A stretch of DNA of 64,000 nucleotides. It comes from Ceratobasidium sp. AG-K (taxonomy: Eukaryota > Basidiomycota > Agaricomycetes > Cantharellales > Ceratobasidiaceae). The DNA lies in the NCBI GenBank assembly GCA_037039685.1, contig JAWNGF010000004.1, forward strand, positions 1,240,001 to 1,304,000, read 5' to 3'. Positions within the stretch are counted from its first letter, which is position 1; every line of letters begins with the position of its first letter. Under the pieces are notes generated by a model. It made no database searches and was not told the origin of the DNA. It saw only the letters and a program-made list of their open reading frames with translations. This document shows positions 49,608 through 61,220 of the stretch, piece after piece. The translations under genes and the position numbers were made by a program.

Positions 49608-52600
49608 CTGTGTGTGGAGAGACCAAAAAACCGGCAACGGAAACAATGTACTTTAGAGCAACAAATGAGTCAACCATTGTTTATGCAAACGTTGCCGGAA
49701 TCACAGAACTAATCCCAACCCTCATCAATTCTGGAGCATCAAGGAACTTCTTGGACATTTCTTGGGCTCGATCCAACAATATCCCACTCATGGAACTTTC
49801 CACTCTGAGAAAAGTAATTGGTATCCAGGGGAAGGAACTCTCTCACCAAATACGTTTCAAAGCTAAGCTGGAACTAGACGTGGAGGGAAGAACCTTCAAA
49901 CAAATCTTCTTTGCTATGCCTACTGGGGAAACTAAACTTATCCTAGGACTGGAATGGTTAGAAGAAGCAAACCCGGTCATTGATTGGAAAACAAAGCACA
50001 TATCATGGCGGCCAGAACCCATCCAAGCAAGAACGGCCTCTATAGACGACCTACCAGAAGAATTCAAGGAATTTGCCGATGTCTTCAGTGAAGAGAAATT
50101 CAAAAGAATCCCAGATCATCGACCTTACGACTGCGCCATAGATTTCAAGGAAGGAGCTGAACTTCCAAAACCGGCCAGACCAATCCCACTCTCTCCAGCA
50201 GAATCCATTGCATTAAGAGAATACCTGGATGAAGAAATCACAGCGGGAAAGATCCGACCAAGCAAATCACCCATTGCATCACCTTGTTTCTTTGTGAAAA
50301 AACCGGTCAATCCAAAAAATCCAGGAGCAGTTCGCCAGCTACGACTTGTTCAAGACCTCAGAGGAGTAAACGCCATTACAAAGGACGACAGATTCCCAAT
50401 GCCCCTAATGGAAGACCTCCTGGATAAAATCAAGGACGCAAAGATTTTCTCCAAGATCGATCTACGCATGGGTTTCAACAATATCAGAATTAGGGAAGGC
50501 GATGAATGGAAGACAGCTTTCAGAACAAAAGAAGGACTGTTCGAATACGTCGTCATGCCTTTCGGACTAAAGAACGCGCCCGCCATTTTCCAAAGATATA
50601 TGAATCACATTTTCCATGATCTTATCGACGTATGCGTCATAGTATACATTGACGACATCCTAGTCTTCTCTAAGGACAGAAGCCAACATACCGTGGATGT
50701 CAGAAAAGTACTGAAGATCTTACTGGAGGAAAATCTTTTTGCGAAGCTTCCGAAATGCGAATTCTTTGTCACCAAATTGACATATACTGGACTTGGAATC
50801 AGCGATTCGGGCATCTCCATGGAGGAAGAAAAGGTCAAGGCAATAAAGGAATGGAAGGAACCAAGAACGGTCAAGCAAGTTCAGGCATTCCTGGGATTTG
50901 CAAATTTTTACCGAAGATTTGTACCGAATTTCAGCCGATTAGCAAAACCCCTGACAACCTTGACAAGAAAGGAGAACAAATGGGAATGGGGAAACGATCA
51001 GCAGGAAGCATTTGTGGCACTAAAAACAGAAATCAGCAAGGAACCCACTTTACGACATCCAAACCCTGACAAACCGTTTTTCCTGGAAACAGACGCAAGT
51101 GGAGTAGCAATGGGAGCAATCTTATCGCAAAGACAAGATGATGGCTACTTGCACCCTATTGCTTTCCTGTCAAAGTCTTTCAACGAGGCTCAGCTCAACT
51201 ACGACGTCCACGATAAAGAACTTATGGCTATCATAGAATCTTTAACACATTGGAGGCTTTACCTTGAAGGAACAAGGAACCCAATCACCATCTACACCGA
51301 TCATAGAAACCTACAATTCTGGAAGGAAGCAAGAACGTTCAACCGTCGACACGCAAGATGGCACCAATTGCTCGCTTCCTATAACTTTGACATCATATAC
51401 CGCCCTGGCATCCTGTCGTCAAAACCGGACCTGTTGTCAAGACGGTCAGACCATGAGGATATCCCGACGCCAGAACAAGTTATGATATCTGTTGAAAGGT
51501 TCAAAGGATTTATGGGACAAGTAGACACAAACATCATAGAGACTATCAAAGAGGCTCAGGAAACAGATGAAGGATTGGCACAAATCAAAGAAATCTGCAA
51601 ATCGAAGGAATCGTTACCAAAAACACTACAACACAGCGCAAAAGATTATGACTTCAAGGAGGGGCTATTATGGTTCAAGGGAAGGATCTACGTGCCAGAG
51701 GATAAAGAATCCAGATTGGCCATCATGCGAACTCATCACGACTCAAAAATCGCAGGACATCAAGGACAGGCTAGAACACTGGAACTCATATCAAGAAGAT
51801 ACTTCTGGCCAGGAATGAAACAGAGCATAAACAGATATGTGGAATCCTGCAAGACCTGCCAACGGACAAAGGGATCGAAGTCAATAGTCCCGATCAAGCC
51901 GCTGGAAATTCCAAAAGGACCGTGGGAAGACATAGCGTTCGACTTTGTAGTAAAGCTACCAAAATCCAGAGGATCAGATAGCATCTTAGTAGTGGTGGAC
52001 CGATTCTCAAGAATGGCGCATTTCATACCCTGCAAAGAATCTCACACGGCAAGCGACCTTGCAAATCTTTTCATCACAAATGTTTGGAAACTGCACGGTT
52101 TCCCAAAGAACACGATCTCAGACTGAGGAACTACTTTCAATTCCAAACTTATGAAAGCCATTTACGAGAAAATTGGAACCAGCCCAGGTTTCAGTACGGC
52201 CTACCACCCCCAAACAGATGGAATAACGGAGAGAATCAATCAATGGATGGAAGGCTGGCTACGATCGTTCGTCAACTACCAGCAGGATGATTGGGCGGAC
52301 TTATTACCGATTGCGGAGTTCAGCTATAATCTACAGAAGCATCGCGTAACAGGTAATTCCCCTTTCGAAATTGTCTACGGGAGGGAACCACTGTGGAACA
52401 TCTCAGCGGAAGAATCAGCGGTTCCAGAAGCAAACAACATCACAGGAAAATGGCGTAAAATCCACGACGAAGCAATTGCATCTATGGAAACCCAAAAGCT
52501 CCCAGAAGAAGAGCCAAAAAGCAAGTACCAAGAAGGAGATCTAGTATGGCTACTCGGAAAGAACATTCAAACAAAAAGACCATCAAAGAAACTGGACAAC

Positions 52601-53524
52601 AAAAAGCACGGACCATTTGTCGTGAAGCGACAGATAGGATCACACGCTTATGAGCTTGATCTGCCGGCGACAATGAGGGTGCACCCTGTTTTCCACATCG
52701 ATTTGCTCAGCCCTTACAAGGGAGACACCGAATTCAGCCGCAACCAACCCCGACCACCGCCGGTCATAACGGAGGAAGGAGAAGAAGAATACGAAGTAGA
52801 GAAGATCTTGGACTGGAAGGAGACAAAGGACGGCCTCTTTTACAGGGTCAGATGGAAGGGTTATGGAAGTGAAGAAGACACAGAACAAAGGGCAGAAGAT
52901 TTTGGTCACCTTTCAAAGATCATCAAGGACCTTCTACGCCGACACCCCGAGGCTCCCACGCCATCTAACTACGCTCCAGGAAGGATAAAAGGCAGAGGCG
53001 GCGAAACCAGTAGTGTCACCTGCAAAACTTGCATCTACTCCAAGCTTCACCCCTCGCTCAACTCACTAAATCTTTTTTGCTCCCCACAATGCCTGCTGTC
53101 TCCCGCTCCACCATTGTCAACAACCTCACCCGTGTCCTGGACGGGCCAGCATTCGCTACGGCAAGAATCCTTGACGCTGGGGCTGCTCTCTACGTCTTCA
53201 AAAGGTCCCAGCAAAGCTCAGGAAGAATGCACTTTAGGGCGTCGGACGACGTTCTCCACTCGGACTTGGGCGAATTCCAGTGGGTCGGCAAAAAATGGCC
53301 GACAAGAATGCAGCTCACAAGAAAGGACATTTTTGTCTGTTGAGGATGCGCGGCCTTCCAAGTGTCAGAGGTGGTCCTGCTATCCACCCACATGCTTGGA
53401 GTCGTGGAATGGGGACAAGAAGGGGCATATTCGAGCGAATGGGTACCAGGCTACGACGGAAGGCAACCAACGCTGCGACCTCGGTGGAACGACGCCTGGG
53501 ACGCCAACTATGAAAGGGACCTGA
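49589..53524 (+). pseudogene. pol: E2 Pol with one stop and a dead protease
   Basis: 3936 nt from the slip site to the stop, as in E1. The frame is broken only by TGA at 52124 (CGA in E1), inside the integrase right after TISD. The protease Asp is Asn (PTLINSGAS). RT (VYIDDILVFSKDR), RNase H and the chromodomain (RWKGYGSEEDTEQ) look normal. The frame again runs 436 nt into the third ORF. Confidence 0.92.
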
Positions 53525-53853
53525 GTGACTGGAAGCTAGAAAGGGGAAGGTACCAGAAGGAGAAGTTCGAATGGGCGCCAAACTCGTGGAAATGGGAGGA
53601 AGTGGACGTGTCAGCATGGAAGGAGACGGAGCCAGACGTGCGACAATGGGACAAGGAGTTTGTGGAGGCTCAAGAAAGGGTTTTGGACTGGTCCAAGGCT
53701 GATTGGACAAAGGAGGAGACGTGGGAGGAATGGGAGAAGTTCTCGGACGAACCAGGGAACACCGCGTTCAATCCCATCGACCTGACCTTGGAGGAAGAGG
53801 AAGGGCTTGAGGAGTTCATGCTGAGGAAAGGAAAGGACTGCGCAGTGCAGTAA
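53089..53853 (+). pseudogene. E2 third ORF with one stop
   Basis: 765 nt from MPAVSRSTIVNNLTRVLDGP to KGKDCAVQ. A TGA at 53341 stands where E1 and E0 have CAA, inside the CxxC motif (FVC*GCAAF). Otherwise the frame is open and similar to the E1 protein along its whole length. Confidence 0.85.
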
Positions 53854-53894
53854 GTCCATTCAGGTCCCCCAAATGGACTCATAGGGGGGAGTAA

Positions 53895-54351
53895 TGTCGT
53901 GAGCCAGCTCACTCCATCAGACTCACCTGTTGTCTCGCCCTCCTGTTCCCTTCTTTTTGTGTAGTGTTTCTGTTTCCGCTTGCCGCGTTGCCACCTTCTT
54001 GTGGTTATTCTGTTACATTGTGTAACGCGGCTGTGCTTTGTACGAGTCATGTCTGTTCATACAGCATGACTCACATGGACACTCCTGACTGGTAGACTGT
54101 ATGACTCATGTGGCTGCGCCTTGTATGACTTGGCCACTTCTTTGATATATATAGGGGACCAACAAGCCTGGTAACCCCAGCTTGTTTTGTCTCGTCAAAA
54201 CATCCTCTCTGAGTGACACTTAGAACCACCCCTACCCTCAAGAGCCTACAGACACTTAAGTGTGTTGCGGTTCAAGAGGTCACTTAGGTCTTAGTGCCGT
54301 CCACTCTCCATCGCGGCTTGTCTCATAGCCACCAAGAAGAAGCTTACAACA
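53895..54351 (+). repeat. 3' LTR of E2
   Basis: 457 bp, about three differences from the 5' copy. Ends CTTACAACA and is followed by TTGAA. Confidence 0.93.
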
Positions 54352-56044
54352 TTGAAGCGCCATCCACAAATTTGTGCTTGTTTGCGTTTGTCACTTGATC
54401 GAGTCTGTGCAGGTGCTGCCAACCCTGAGGTGATTAAAGACTACTACGAAAAGGTATGGATGGACTCCTCGGTCTCTGAACATAGACTTACAACACACCA
54501 AGTATGAATACCTTGCTAGTCGGGTGGCAGTTTCCGACAGGTTCAACATGGATGAGAAGGGATGTATGATTGGGCAGGTCCAACGTGCTCAAGTACTTGT
54601 CCGCAGAAGAGCACGGCCAATCCAAGTACAGGGTGAGTAACCCCAAGAGATATTTGAAGGTAACTGACCTTATGGTGACAGATGGTAATTGCGAGAATGT
54701 TACTGTGGTTGAATGTGTATGTGCTGATGGTACCGCCATCCGTCCGACATACATCTTCCAAGGAAGCTATGTGCTAGCAAAATGGAAGGAGGGTGACCCC
54801 ATTAAGGCCAATGTTGTGACTTCGGAGCACGGCTGGATGAACTCAAAAATTTGTCTCTCCTGGCTTTGCGATGTATTTGATGCAGAGACTGCTGAAAAAG
54901 CAGCTGACCGGCCACGGCTCCTGATCTGGGATGGCCATGTGTCTCATATGACTTACGAGGCAGCAATGTATGCTAAAAATCATAATATTCTTCTTCTTTG
55001 CCTCCCGCCACACTCCACTGCCCTTCTACAACCACTCGACAAAGTCCTTTTTGGGCCACTCGCACGGGCCATGTTGGATGAGATCGAGCTAGCTGCAGTA
55101 GCTGGTCAACCTGCACGTAAAGAAGATTTTGCTCGGTGAGAACACCCAGAGTTGTATAGGAAAGAAACTAACATTACCATCTAGCATATATGCTCGGGCT
55201 CGGAGCAAAGCTCTGACTGGTGAGAAGATCCTCAAGTCATTTGAAGCCACGGGTTTGGTCCCATTCAACCCCTCCCGGATTAATTTGATGACCAAGGTAC
55301 CTCCTTGCGTGAATGAAGGGGGGCTTCCACTGCCCCTTGGGTCAGAAACCGTGACCGGAGCATGGTTAGGTGGTCAGGAAGATGATATTTCAGACACCAA
55401 GCTGAATGTTGGTGAGTCGTGTGGAATCCACCTGATAGGTACACCTATTGGATGAACACTAAACCATGCATATATGCGCAGCAACCACCCCGTCTTCCCC
55501 TTCCGGGCTCTCACTGGCACAAATCAAAGATCTGGTGCATCGGCCAACAACTACTGAGGAGGAAGAGGAGCTTCGGGAAGCGCTCTCACTCACATTTGAT
55601 CGCATGTTAGCATCAAACGCGCGTGAAGTGCTAACACATTGATGGGCAACAAAAATCAATAATGCTGCCCGTGCCCAGAAGGATGGATCGCAACGCCGTA
55701 TTGGTCAAGGAACAGCCACAATACTCACTGACGAGGCGTATATACAGGAGGTCAGGGATAAAGCGGCTCGACAGGTGGCCGAAACACAGCAGAAAGCGCA
55801 GAGAAAAACCGATCGGGAACGAAAGCGGCTACTCAAGAAGATTCAAGACGAATTGAAAAGGGAGAAACGAGAGGAAGAGCGAGCGAAACGAAGAGAACGG
55901 CTTGAGGCACAGAAGCTGGAGAAGGCCGAGGCATGGACACGGAAGGCAGAAGAACGCGCACAAAAGAAGGCAGAACAAGAAAAAAAGAAAGCTGACCGGC
56001 TTCAAACACAGAAAAAATTACAGCGCCGAAAGGGCGGCAAGTAG

Positions 56045-56422
56045 AACGCTCGAGAGTAACCTTGTTCCGCTGAGGTCTCTTCCAGGGTCCTGGCCGGGGC
56101 TTGCTGTGTTCTCTGTGCGAATTTTCCTAGAGATAATGGCACGAGACTTAATTATTACATTATTTTAGTTCTCGTAAGCATCCTTGTGAGTTTTGGCGAT
56201 CGGCTGAGGCCCCGTTCACAAGGCTCGCAAATTTTTTGTTCATTTCTTTGGCAATTCTATGTTTTCCGGGCCATTGTTTTGCCCCTCACGGCCTCACGTG
56301 TCGATTTTTTTGCTCTCAATTTTCTATATACTATCATATACATATTTTTTACTACCTCGCAAAATTTCAGCTTGATCCGCCCATTGTACGCCGAGTGCAA
56401 ACGTGTGATGCCTTACTGGGGG
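56045..56422. other. 3' non-coding part of the pogo-like element
   Basis: AT-rich sequence between the transposase coiled-coil end and the right inverted repeat. No ORF of note. Confidence 0.6.
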
Positions 56423-56448
56423 GTGATGCCTAAGCACGTGACCTATGT
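56423..56448 (-). repeat. Right terminal inverted repeat of the pogo-like element
   Basis: Reads GTGATGCCT...CACGTGACCTATGT on the plus strand, followed by TA. Confidence 0.92.
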
Positions 56449-56450
56449 TA

Positions 56451-58715
56451 TACCTTGAGGGAACAAAGAACCCAATCACTATCTACACCGATCACAGAAA
56501 CCTACAGTTCTGGAAAGAAGCAAGAATGTTCAACCGTCAACATGCAAGATGGCATCAACTACTGGCTTCCTACAACTTTGATATCATATACCGTCCTGGA
56601 ATCCTTTTGTCTAAGCTGGATCTACTGTCAAGACAATCTGACCATGAAGATATTCCCACACCAGAACAAATTATGATATCCGCCAAAAAGTTTAAAGGAT
56701 TTATGGGGCAGATAGACACAGACATTATGGCAACTATCAAGGAAGCACAAGAAACTGATGAAGGACTGGCAAAAATCAAGGAAATCTGCAAATCAAGGGA
56801 ATTGCTACCTAAAACCCTACAACATAGCACAAAAGATTACGACTTCAAGGAAGGACTAATATGGTACAAAGGAAAAATTTACGTCCCAGAAGATAAGGAA
56901 GCCAGACTGTCCATCATGCGACTACACCACAACTCAAGGATTGCAGGGCATCAGGGGCAAGCCAGAACATTGGAACTAATAGCAAGAAGGTACTTTTGGC
57001 CAGGGATGAAGCAGAGCGTAAACAGATACGTGGAGTCCTGTGAGACCTGCCAACAAACAAAGGGATCAAAGTCAATAGTACCAATCAAACCTCTAGAAAT
57101 TCCAAAAGGTCCCTGGGAAGACATAGCATTCAACTTTGTAGTAAAATTGCCAAAGTCCAGAGGATCAGACAGCATCATGGTGGTGGTAGACCGGTTCTCA
57201 AGAATGGCACATTTCATACCCTGCAAAGAATCTCACACGGCAAGTGAGCTGGCAAATCTTTTTGTCACAAATGTTTGGAAACTACACGGCTTCCCAAAAA
57301 GCACGATTTCAGACCGGGGGACCACTTTCAATTCTAAACTCATGAAGGCCATTTACAAAAGAATTGGAACTAGCCCAAGTTTCAGTACTGCCTACCACCC
57401 CCAGACAGATGGAGTAACAGAAAGAATCAACCAATGGATGGAAGGCTGGCTACGATCCTTTGTCAACTACCAGCAAGATGATTGGGCGGACTTGTTACCA
57501 ATTGCAGAATTCAGTTACAATCTGCAGAAGAACCGGGTAATGGGTAGTTCCCCTTTTGCAATAGTCTACGGCAGGGAACCATTGTGGAACATCTCATCAG
57601 AAGAAACAACGGTTCCTGAAGCAAACACCATTACGGAAAAATGGCGTAGCATCCACGACAAAGCGATTGCATCAATGGAAAACCAAAGGCTCCCAGAGGA
57701 AGAACCTAAAAACAAGTACCAGGAGGGAGATCTAGTATGGCTGTTGGGAAGAAACATCCAAACAAAAAGACCCTCAAAGAAACTGGATAACAAGAAACAT
57801 GGACCATTTGTTGTGAAGCAGAAGATAGGATCACATGCTTATGAGCTCACCCTGCCAGCAACAATGAGGGTACACCCTGTTTTCCATATCAACTTGCTCA
57901 GCCCCTACATGGAAGACACAGACTTCAAGCAAAACCAACCCTGACCACTGCCGATAATTACTGAAGAAGGAGAGGAAGAATATGAAGTAGAAAAGATTTT
58001 GGACTGGAAAGAAACAAAGGATGGTCTTTTCTACAGGGTCAGATGGAAGGGTTATGGAAGTGAAGAAGACACGGAACAAAGGGCGGAAGATTTTGGTCAC
58101 CTTTTGAAAATCATCAAGGACCTTAAACGCTGACACCCAGAAGCTCCCACGCCATCTAACTACATCCCAGGAAAGATAAAAGGCAGAGGGGGCGCAACCG
58201 GTAGTGATATCTGCAAAACTTGCTACTACTCCAGAAAACACTTCCAACTCAATGCTCTAAATCTTTTTTGTTCTCCACCATGCCTGCCATCACCCATGCC
58301 ACCATCACCAACAACCTCACCCGCGTCCTCAAAGGACCTGCCTTTGCCACAGCAAGGATCCTTGATGCCGGAGCCACCCTCTACGTCTTCAAGAGGTTGC
58401 AACAAGGCTCCGGAAGAATGCACTTCAGGGCCTTGGATGACATCCTCCACTCAGACCTGGGGGAATTCCAGTGGGTCGGAAAGAAATGGCCGACACGCAT
58501 GCAACTTCTGCGGAAAGACATCTTTGTTTGCCAAGGATGCGCCGCATTCCAGGTCTCAGAGGTTGTCCTCCTCTCAACCCATATGCTTGGAGTGGTTGAA
58601 TGGGGACAAGAAGGAGCGTACTCAAGCGAGTGGGTACCGGGGTACAACAGAAGACAGCCAATGCTCCGACCTAGATGGAACAATGCCTGGGATGCCAACT
58701 ACAAGAGGGACCTGA
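56451..58715 (+). pseudogene. pol: E0 pol, second part
   Basis: RNase H end (YTDHRNLQFW), integrase (HHNSRIAGHQGQ, CETCQ, VVVDRFSRM, ISDRGTTFN, TERIN) and chromodomain (YEVEKILDW ... RWKGYGSEEDTEQ). TGA codons at 57942 and 58131, both CGA in E1. A D-to-N change is seen before the integrase core (AFNFVVKLP for AFDFVVKLP), which hits the first catalytic-region Asp position. The frame ends at 58713, the same relative place as in E1 and E2. Confidence 0.9.
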
Positions 58716-59044
58716 GCGACTGGAAGATGGAAAGGGGAAGGTACCAGAAGGAAAAATTTGAATGGGCGCCAAACTGGTGGAAGTGGGAGGAGGCTGACGT
58801 GTCAGCATGGAAGGAGGCAGAACCTGACATGCGACAATGGGATGAGGAGTTTGTGGAGATGCAGAAGAGGGTTTTGGACTGGTCCAAGGCCGACTGGACA
58901 AGGGAGGAGACATGGGAGGAATGGGAAAAGTTCTCGGATGAGCCGGGTAACACTGTATTCAATCCCATCGACCTGACCCTGGAGGAGGATGAGGGACTGG
59001 AGGAGTACATGCTTGCAAAGGGCAAGAATTGTGGGATCCAGTAG
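58280..59044 (+). CDS. E0 third ORF, open although Pol is dead
   Basis: 254 residues, MPAITHATITNNLTRVLKGP to AKGKNCGIQ. It aligns along its whole length with the E1 product, including LYVFKRLQQGSGRMHFRALD, EFQWVGKKWP, FVCQGCAAFQVSEVVLLSTH and the Trp-rich tail. It has no stop, even though pol of the same copy has five. Family unknown. Confidence 0.82.
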   Translation: MPAITHATITNNLTRVLKGPAFATARILDAGATLYVFKRLQQGSGRMHFRALDDILHSDLGEFQWVGKKWPTRMQLLRKDIFVCQGCAAFQVSEVVLLSTHMLGVVEWGQEGAYSSEWVPGYNRRQPMLRPRWNNAWDANYKRDLSDWKMERGRYQKEKFEWAPNWWKWEEADVSAWKEAEPDMRQWDEEFVEMQKRVLDWSKADWTREETWEEWEKFSDEPGNTVFNPIDLTLEEDEGLEEYMLAKGKNCGIQ

Positions 59045-59086
59045 AGCCCATCCAGGTCCCCTAGACGGACTCTTAGGGGGGAGTAA

Positions 59087-59541
59087 TGTCGTGAGCTAGC
59101 TCTCTCCATCGGACTTGCCTGTTGTCTTGCCCACCTGTGTTCTCTTTTGCTTTGTGTTTCTGTTTCTGTTTGCCGCGTTGCCACCTTCTTGTGGTTATTC
59201 TGTTACATTGTGTAACGTGGCTGTGCTTTATACAAGTCATGTCTGTTCATACAGCATGACTCACTCAGACACTCCTGACTGGCTGCTGTGTATGACTTGC
59301 GTGGCTGCACCTTGTATGACTCGGCCACTTTCTGAATATATATAGAGGACCAACAAGCCTGGCAACCCCAGCTTGTTTTGTCTTGTCAGACATCCCCTTT
59401 GAGTGACACTTTGAATCACCCCTACCCTTAAGAGCCTACAGACACTTAAGTGTGTTGCAGTTCAAGAGGTCATTTAGGTCTTAGTGCCGTCCACTCTCCC
59501 TTGCCGCTTGTTTCACAGCCACCAAGAAGTAGCTTACAACA
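59087..59541 (+). repeat. 3' LTR of E0
   Basis: 455 bp, about 12 differences from the 5' LTR at 35120. Followed by CAATC, the target duplication. Confidence 0.93.
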
Positions 59542-60964
59542 CAATCCAACTGAATCAATCGAAATTATTGAAGAGGGACAGGTCATTACATTCCAACAGC
59601 TTTTATGGCTCCAAAGAAGTTTTGAGGAGCTACTTCCCATTGCACCTGAACTCATCAAGGAGTCAAAACAGATGGCTTTTGCTGTACAAAATGGTAGCTT
59701 TCCCTGAGGAGTGTCCAAATCCCAATCTCAAACTATGTAAGAGCTCGCTCAAACCCAAAGAAACGCTGCAGACAGTTGGCAGAGTCTCTTGAAACAAGCA
59801 CATAGGCTTCCTGGTATGCAACCCTTTCTCAGAGCAAGAAGATTTGACAAGCTCAAGTTGCTGAGCAAAATGGACCAGTGATTCTCAACTGTAGCAATAC
59901 TCATTGCAGTGCAATTATCCTGGCTTCATGGATAGATACCTGCCATGCCCTACCACTTGAGTGTTTATCTAGTGCAGATGTTGAGAGCAAGGCTACCAAT
60001 CTCTGGCAAGCATATAAGACCCCTTTCTTCAAAAGGTTTGCCCAACTGGAGGATGTGTTAGTTGAGCTGCTAGCCAAAGTTTGGCATATGGTAGTTGAGC
60101 CAGTACTGTTGTTTCTGCTCTCAGTGAGTGTTGGCTGCTAATCGATCTTGAGGTTGTGCGACTTTAAATTAAAACCGAGCCTAGTGCCCGTATTCGGTGG
60201 TGCCTGACATGAGCGTACACTTCCCTCCCCGTCCACGCGGCGGGACTATATGCGCCTGGATCGATGGATACAGCGAACCTCCGATATCACTTTCAATCAC
60301 CGTACATCTCTACACTCGAAACACTCCTCAGAACTAGCCCTCCGAGCCCTCTGAAATCAAATCCCAAGTTGCTCAGGATACGCATGCCGACCACGCCAGA
60401 TCAACCTCCTCCCAGGCACCAAAGCCGAACTCGAGGCTGTCCAAACCGTGGTCGCACCCTCCCAACTCGAGCAGTGGACAAAACTCGAAGGAGCGGAAGT
60501 GACGCTTTCTCGGGCGTTGGAGGAGCTAAGGGAAGCGAATTGGCTGCATCTCGCCCGTCACGACGTCAAGGACATCTCGGGAGCCCTGCCAAGCGTGTTG
60601 TTACTCCACGATGGGCCGCTACAGTGCGTCAGATTATGCAAGGACAGATTGGGACTGCCCCGGACTTGTATTTTTGTCTGCGTGCCAGACGGCGACCGAG
60701 GATAGGTCGATGCATGATAAAGCGATGCACCTCGCTGAAGGATTCTTGTTCGCCGGGTTTGCGGGGGCTATTGCCACAATGCGGTTGATCGATGACGAGG
60801 ATGGATGCAAGGAGGCCAAGTGCGCGTATAAATTCTTGACAGATGGAGCGGGGGAGCTTGAGGTGACCGAGACGTGCGCTAGATTACACCGAGCGGTGGA
60901 GGCTCTCCGCCACGAAGGTGTCTCTCCGCTTCGGTGGGTTCCATTCCTTCATTTGGGCGTATAG
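59542..60964 (+). pseudogene. 3' portion of degenerate TPR-CHAT gene
   Basis: Pieces of a CHAT (caspase-like) peptidase domain remain in several frames: IILASWIDTCHALPLE, VLVELLAKVWHMVVEPVL, VHAAGLYAPGS, YISTLETLL, LHLARHDVKDISGALPSVLL with the His position, then in another frame LVFLSACQTATEDRSMHDKA with the Cys, MHLAEGFLFAGFAGAIATMR, and LRHEGVSPLRWVPFLHLGV at the stop (60962). This follows the fungal CHAT order closely. A frameshift separates the His and Cys segments (around 60610-60640), so it is not functional as read. The TPR end is at 33523-34563. Confidence 0.78.
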
Positions 60965-61220
60965 GCTCACGACGAGCTGGACACGCCATGTAGCTTTCCT
61001 AGTGAAACCCATGTATATGTAAAAACTGTCCAAGAATGGTATCGATATCTAACCTCATCCACGGTCGTACACGGCACAAGAAAAAAGGAATGAAAACGAG
61101 AACAATCAAGAAAATTGAAAAAGAAATTATCCAAGGTAGGTTACTTCAACACGAGGGTCCAACTACAACCGTCCTTGCAACGCCCAACCACAAAAGTCCT
61201 GACTACTCGCAACAGCCAAT
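60965..61220. other. Convergent spacer
   Basis: About 255 bp between the CHAT relic and the CHS7 stop. AT-rich, nothing recognised. Confidence 0.5.

Larger units (their letters stand above)
47120..54351 (+). mobile_element. Chromovirus E2 inside the pogo transposase
   Basis: 7,232 bp with 457-bp LTRs (47120-47576, 53895-54351), differing at about three positions. Target duplication TTCAA on the left (47115-47119) and TTGAA on the right (54352-54356), one substitution. Gag is open. Protease has NSG in place of the catalytic DSG (LINSGASRNFLD), Pol has a TGA at 52124 and the third ORF a TGA at 53341, so the copy is inactive although its LTRs are the most alike. Confidence 0.94.
46749..56044 (+). 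pseudogene. DDE_1/pogo transposase, split by E2 and with a late stop
   Basis: Start MPPKSGSAQKYNGSTEEHVA leads into a psq-type helix-turn-helix (RRASKLFNIGLKRLQNRMKG) and a CENP-B-like second DNA-binding part ending GKGYVDRFF. E2 interrupts here; skipping it gives DRFFKRHPQICACLRL in frame. After a short intron the catalytic core follows: first D in FNMDEKGCMIG, then VQDGNCENVTVVECVCADG (over an intron), second D in LLIWDGHVSH, third D in LLQPLDKVLFGPL. A tail exon has a strong Lys/Glu/Arg coiled coil ending KLQRRKGGK. One premature TGA (55640) lies before the coiled coil. Apart from E2 and this stop it looks intact. Confidence 0.88.
46446..56448 (+). mobile_element. Pogo-like (Tc1/mariner) DNA transposon inside E0 pol
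   Basis: Bounded by 26-bp terminal inverted repeats (46446-46471 and 56423-56448) that agree at 23 positions and start ACATAGGTCACGTG. TA is duplicated outside (46444-46445, 56449-56450). Removing the element and one TA restores the E0 pol frame (RL-YLEG). It contains one transposase gene, split by retrotransposon E2; without E2 the element is about 2.8 kb, a normal size for the group. Confidence 0.93.
35120..59541 (+). mobile_element. Outer chromovirus E0 (Ty3/gypsy) carrying nested insertions
   Basis: Bounded by 455-bp LTRs (35120-35574 and 59087-59541) and a perfect 5-bp target duplication CAATC (35115-35119, 59542-59546). Subtracting E1 and the pogo element leaves about 7.2 kb, the same size as the other copies. 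Order: LTR, gag, pol (protease, RT, RNase H, integrase, chromodomain), third ORF, LTR. The two LTRs differ at about 12 of 455 positions by hand count, nearly all transitions, making it the oldest copy. It has five internal TGA codons in pol and a D-to-N change in the first RT aspartate (KINLRMGFN against KIDLRMGFN), so it is dead. Confidence 0.93.
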
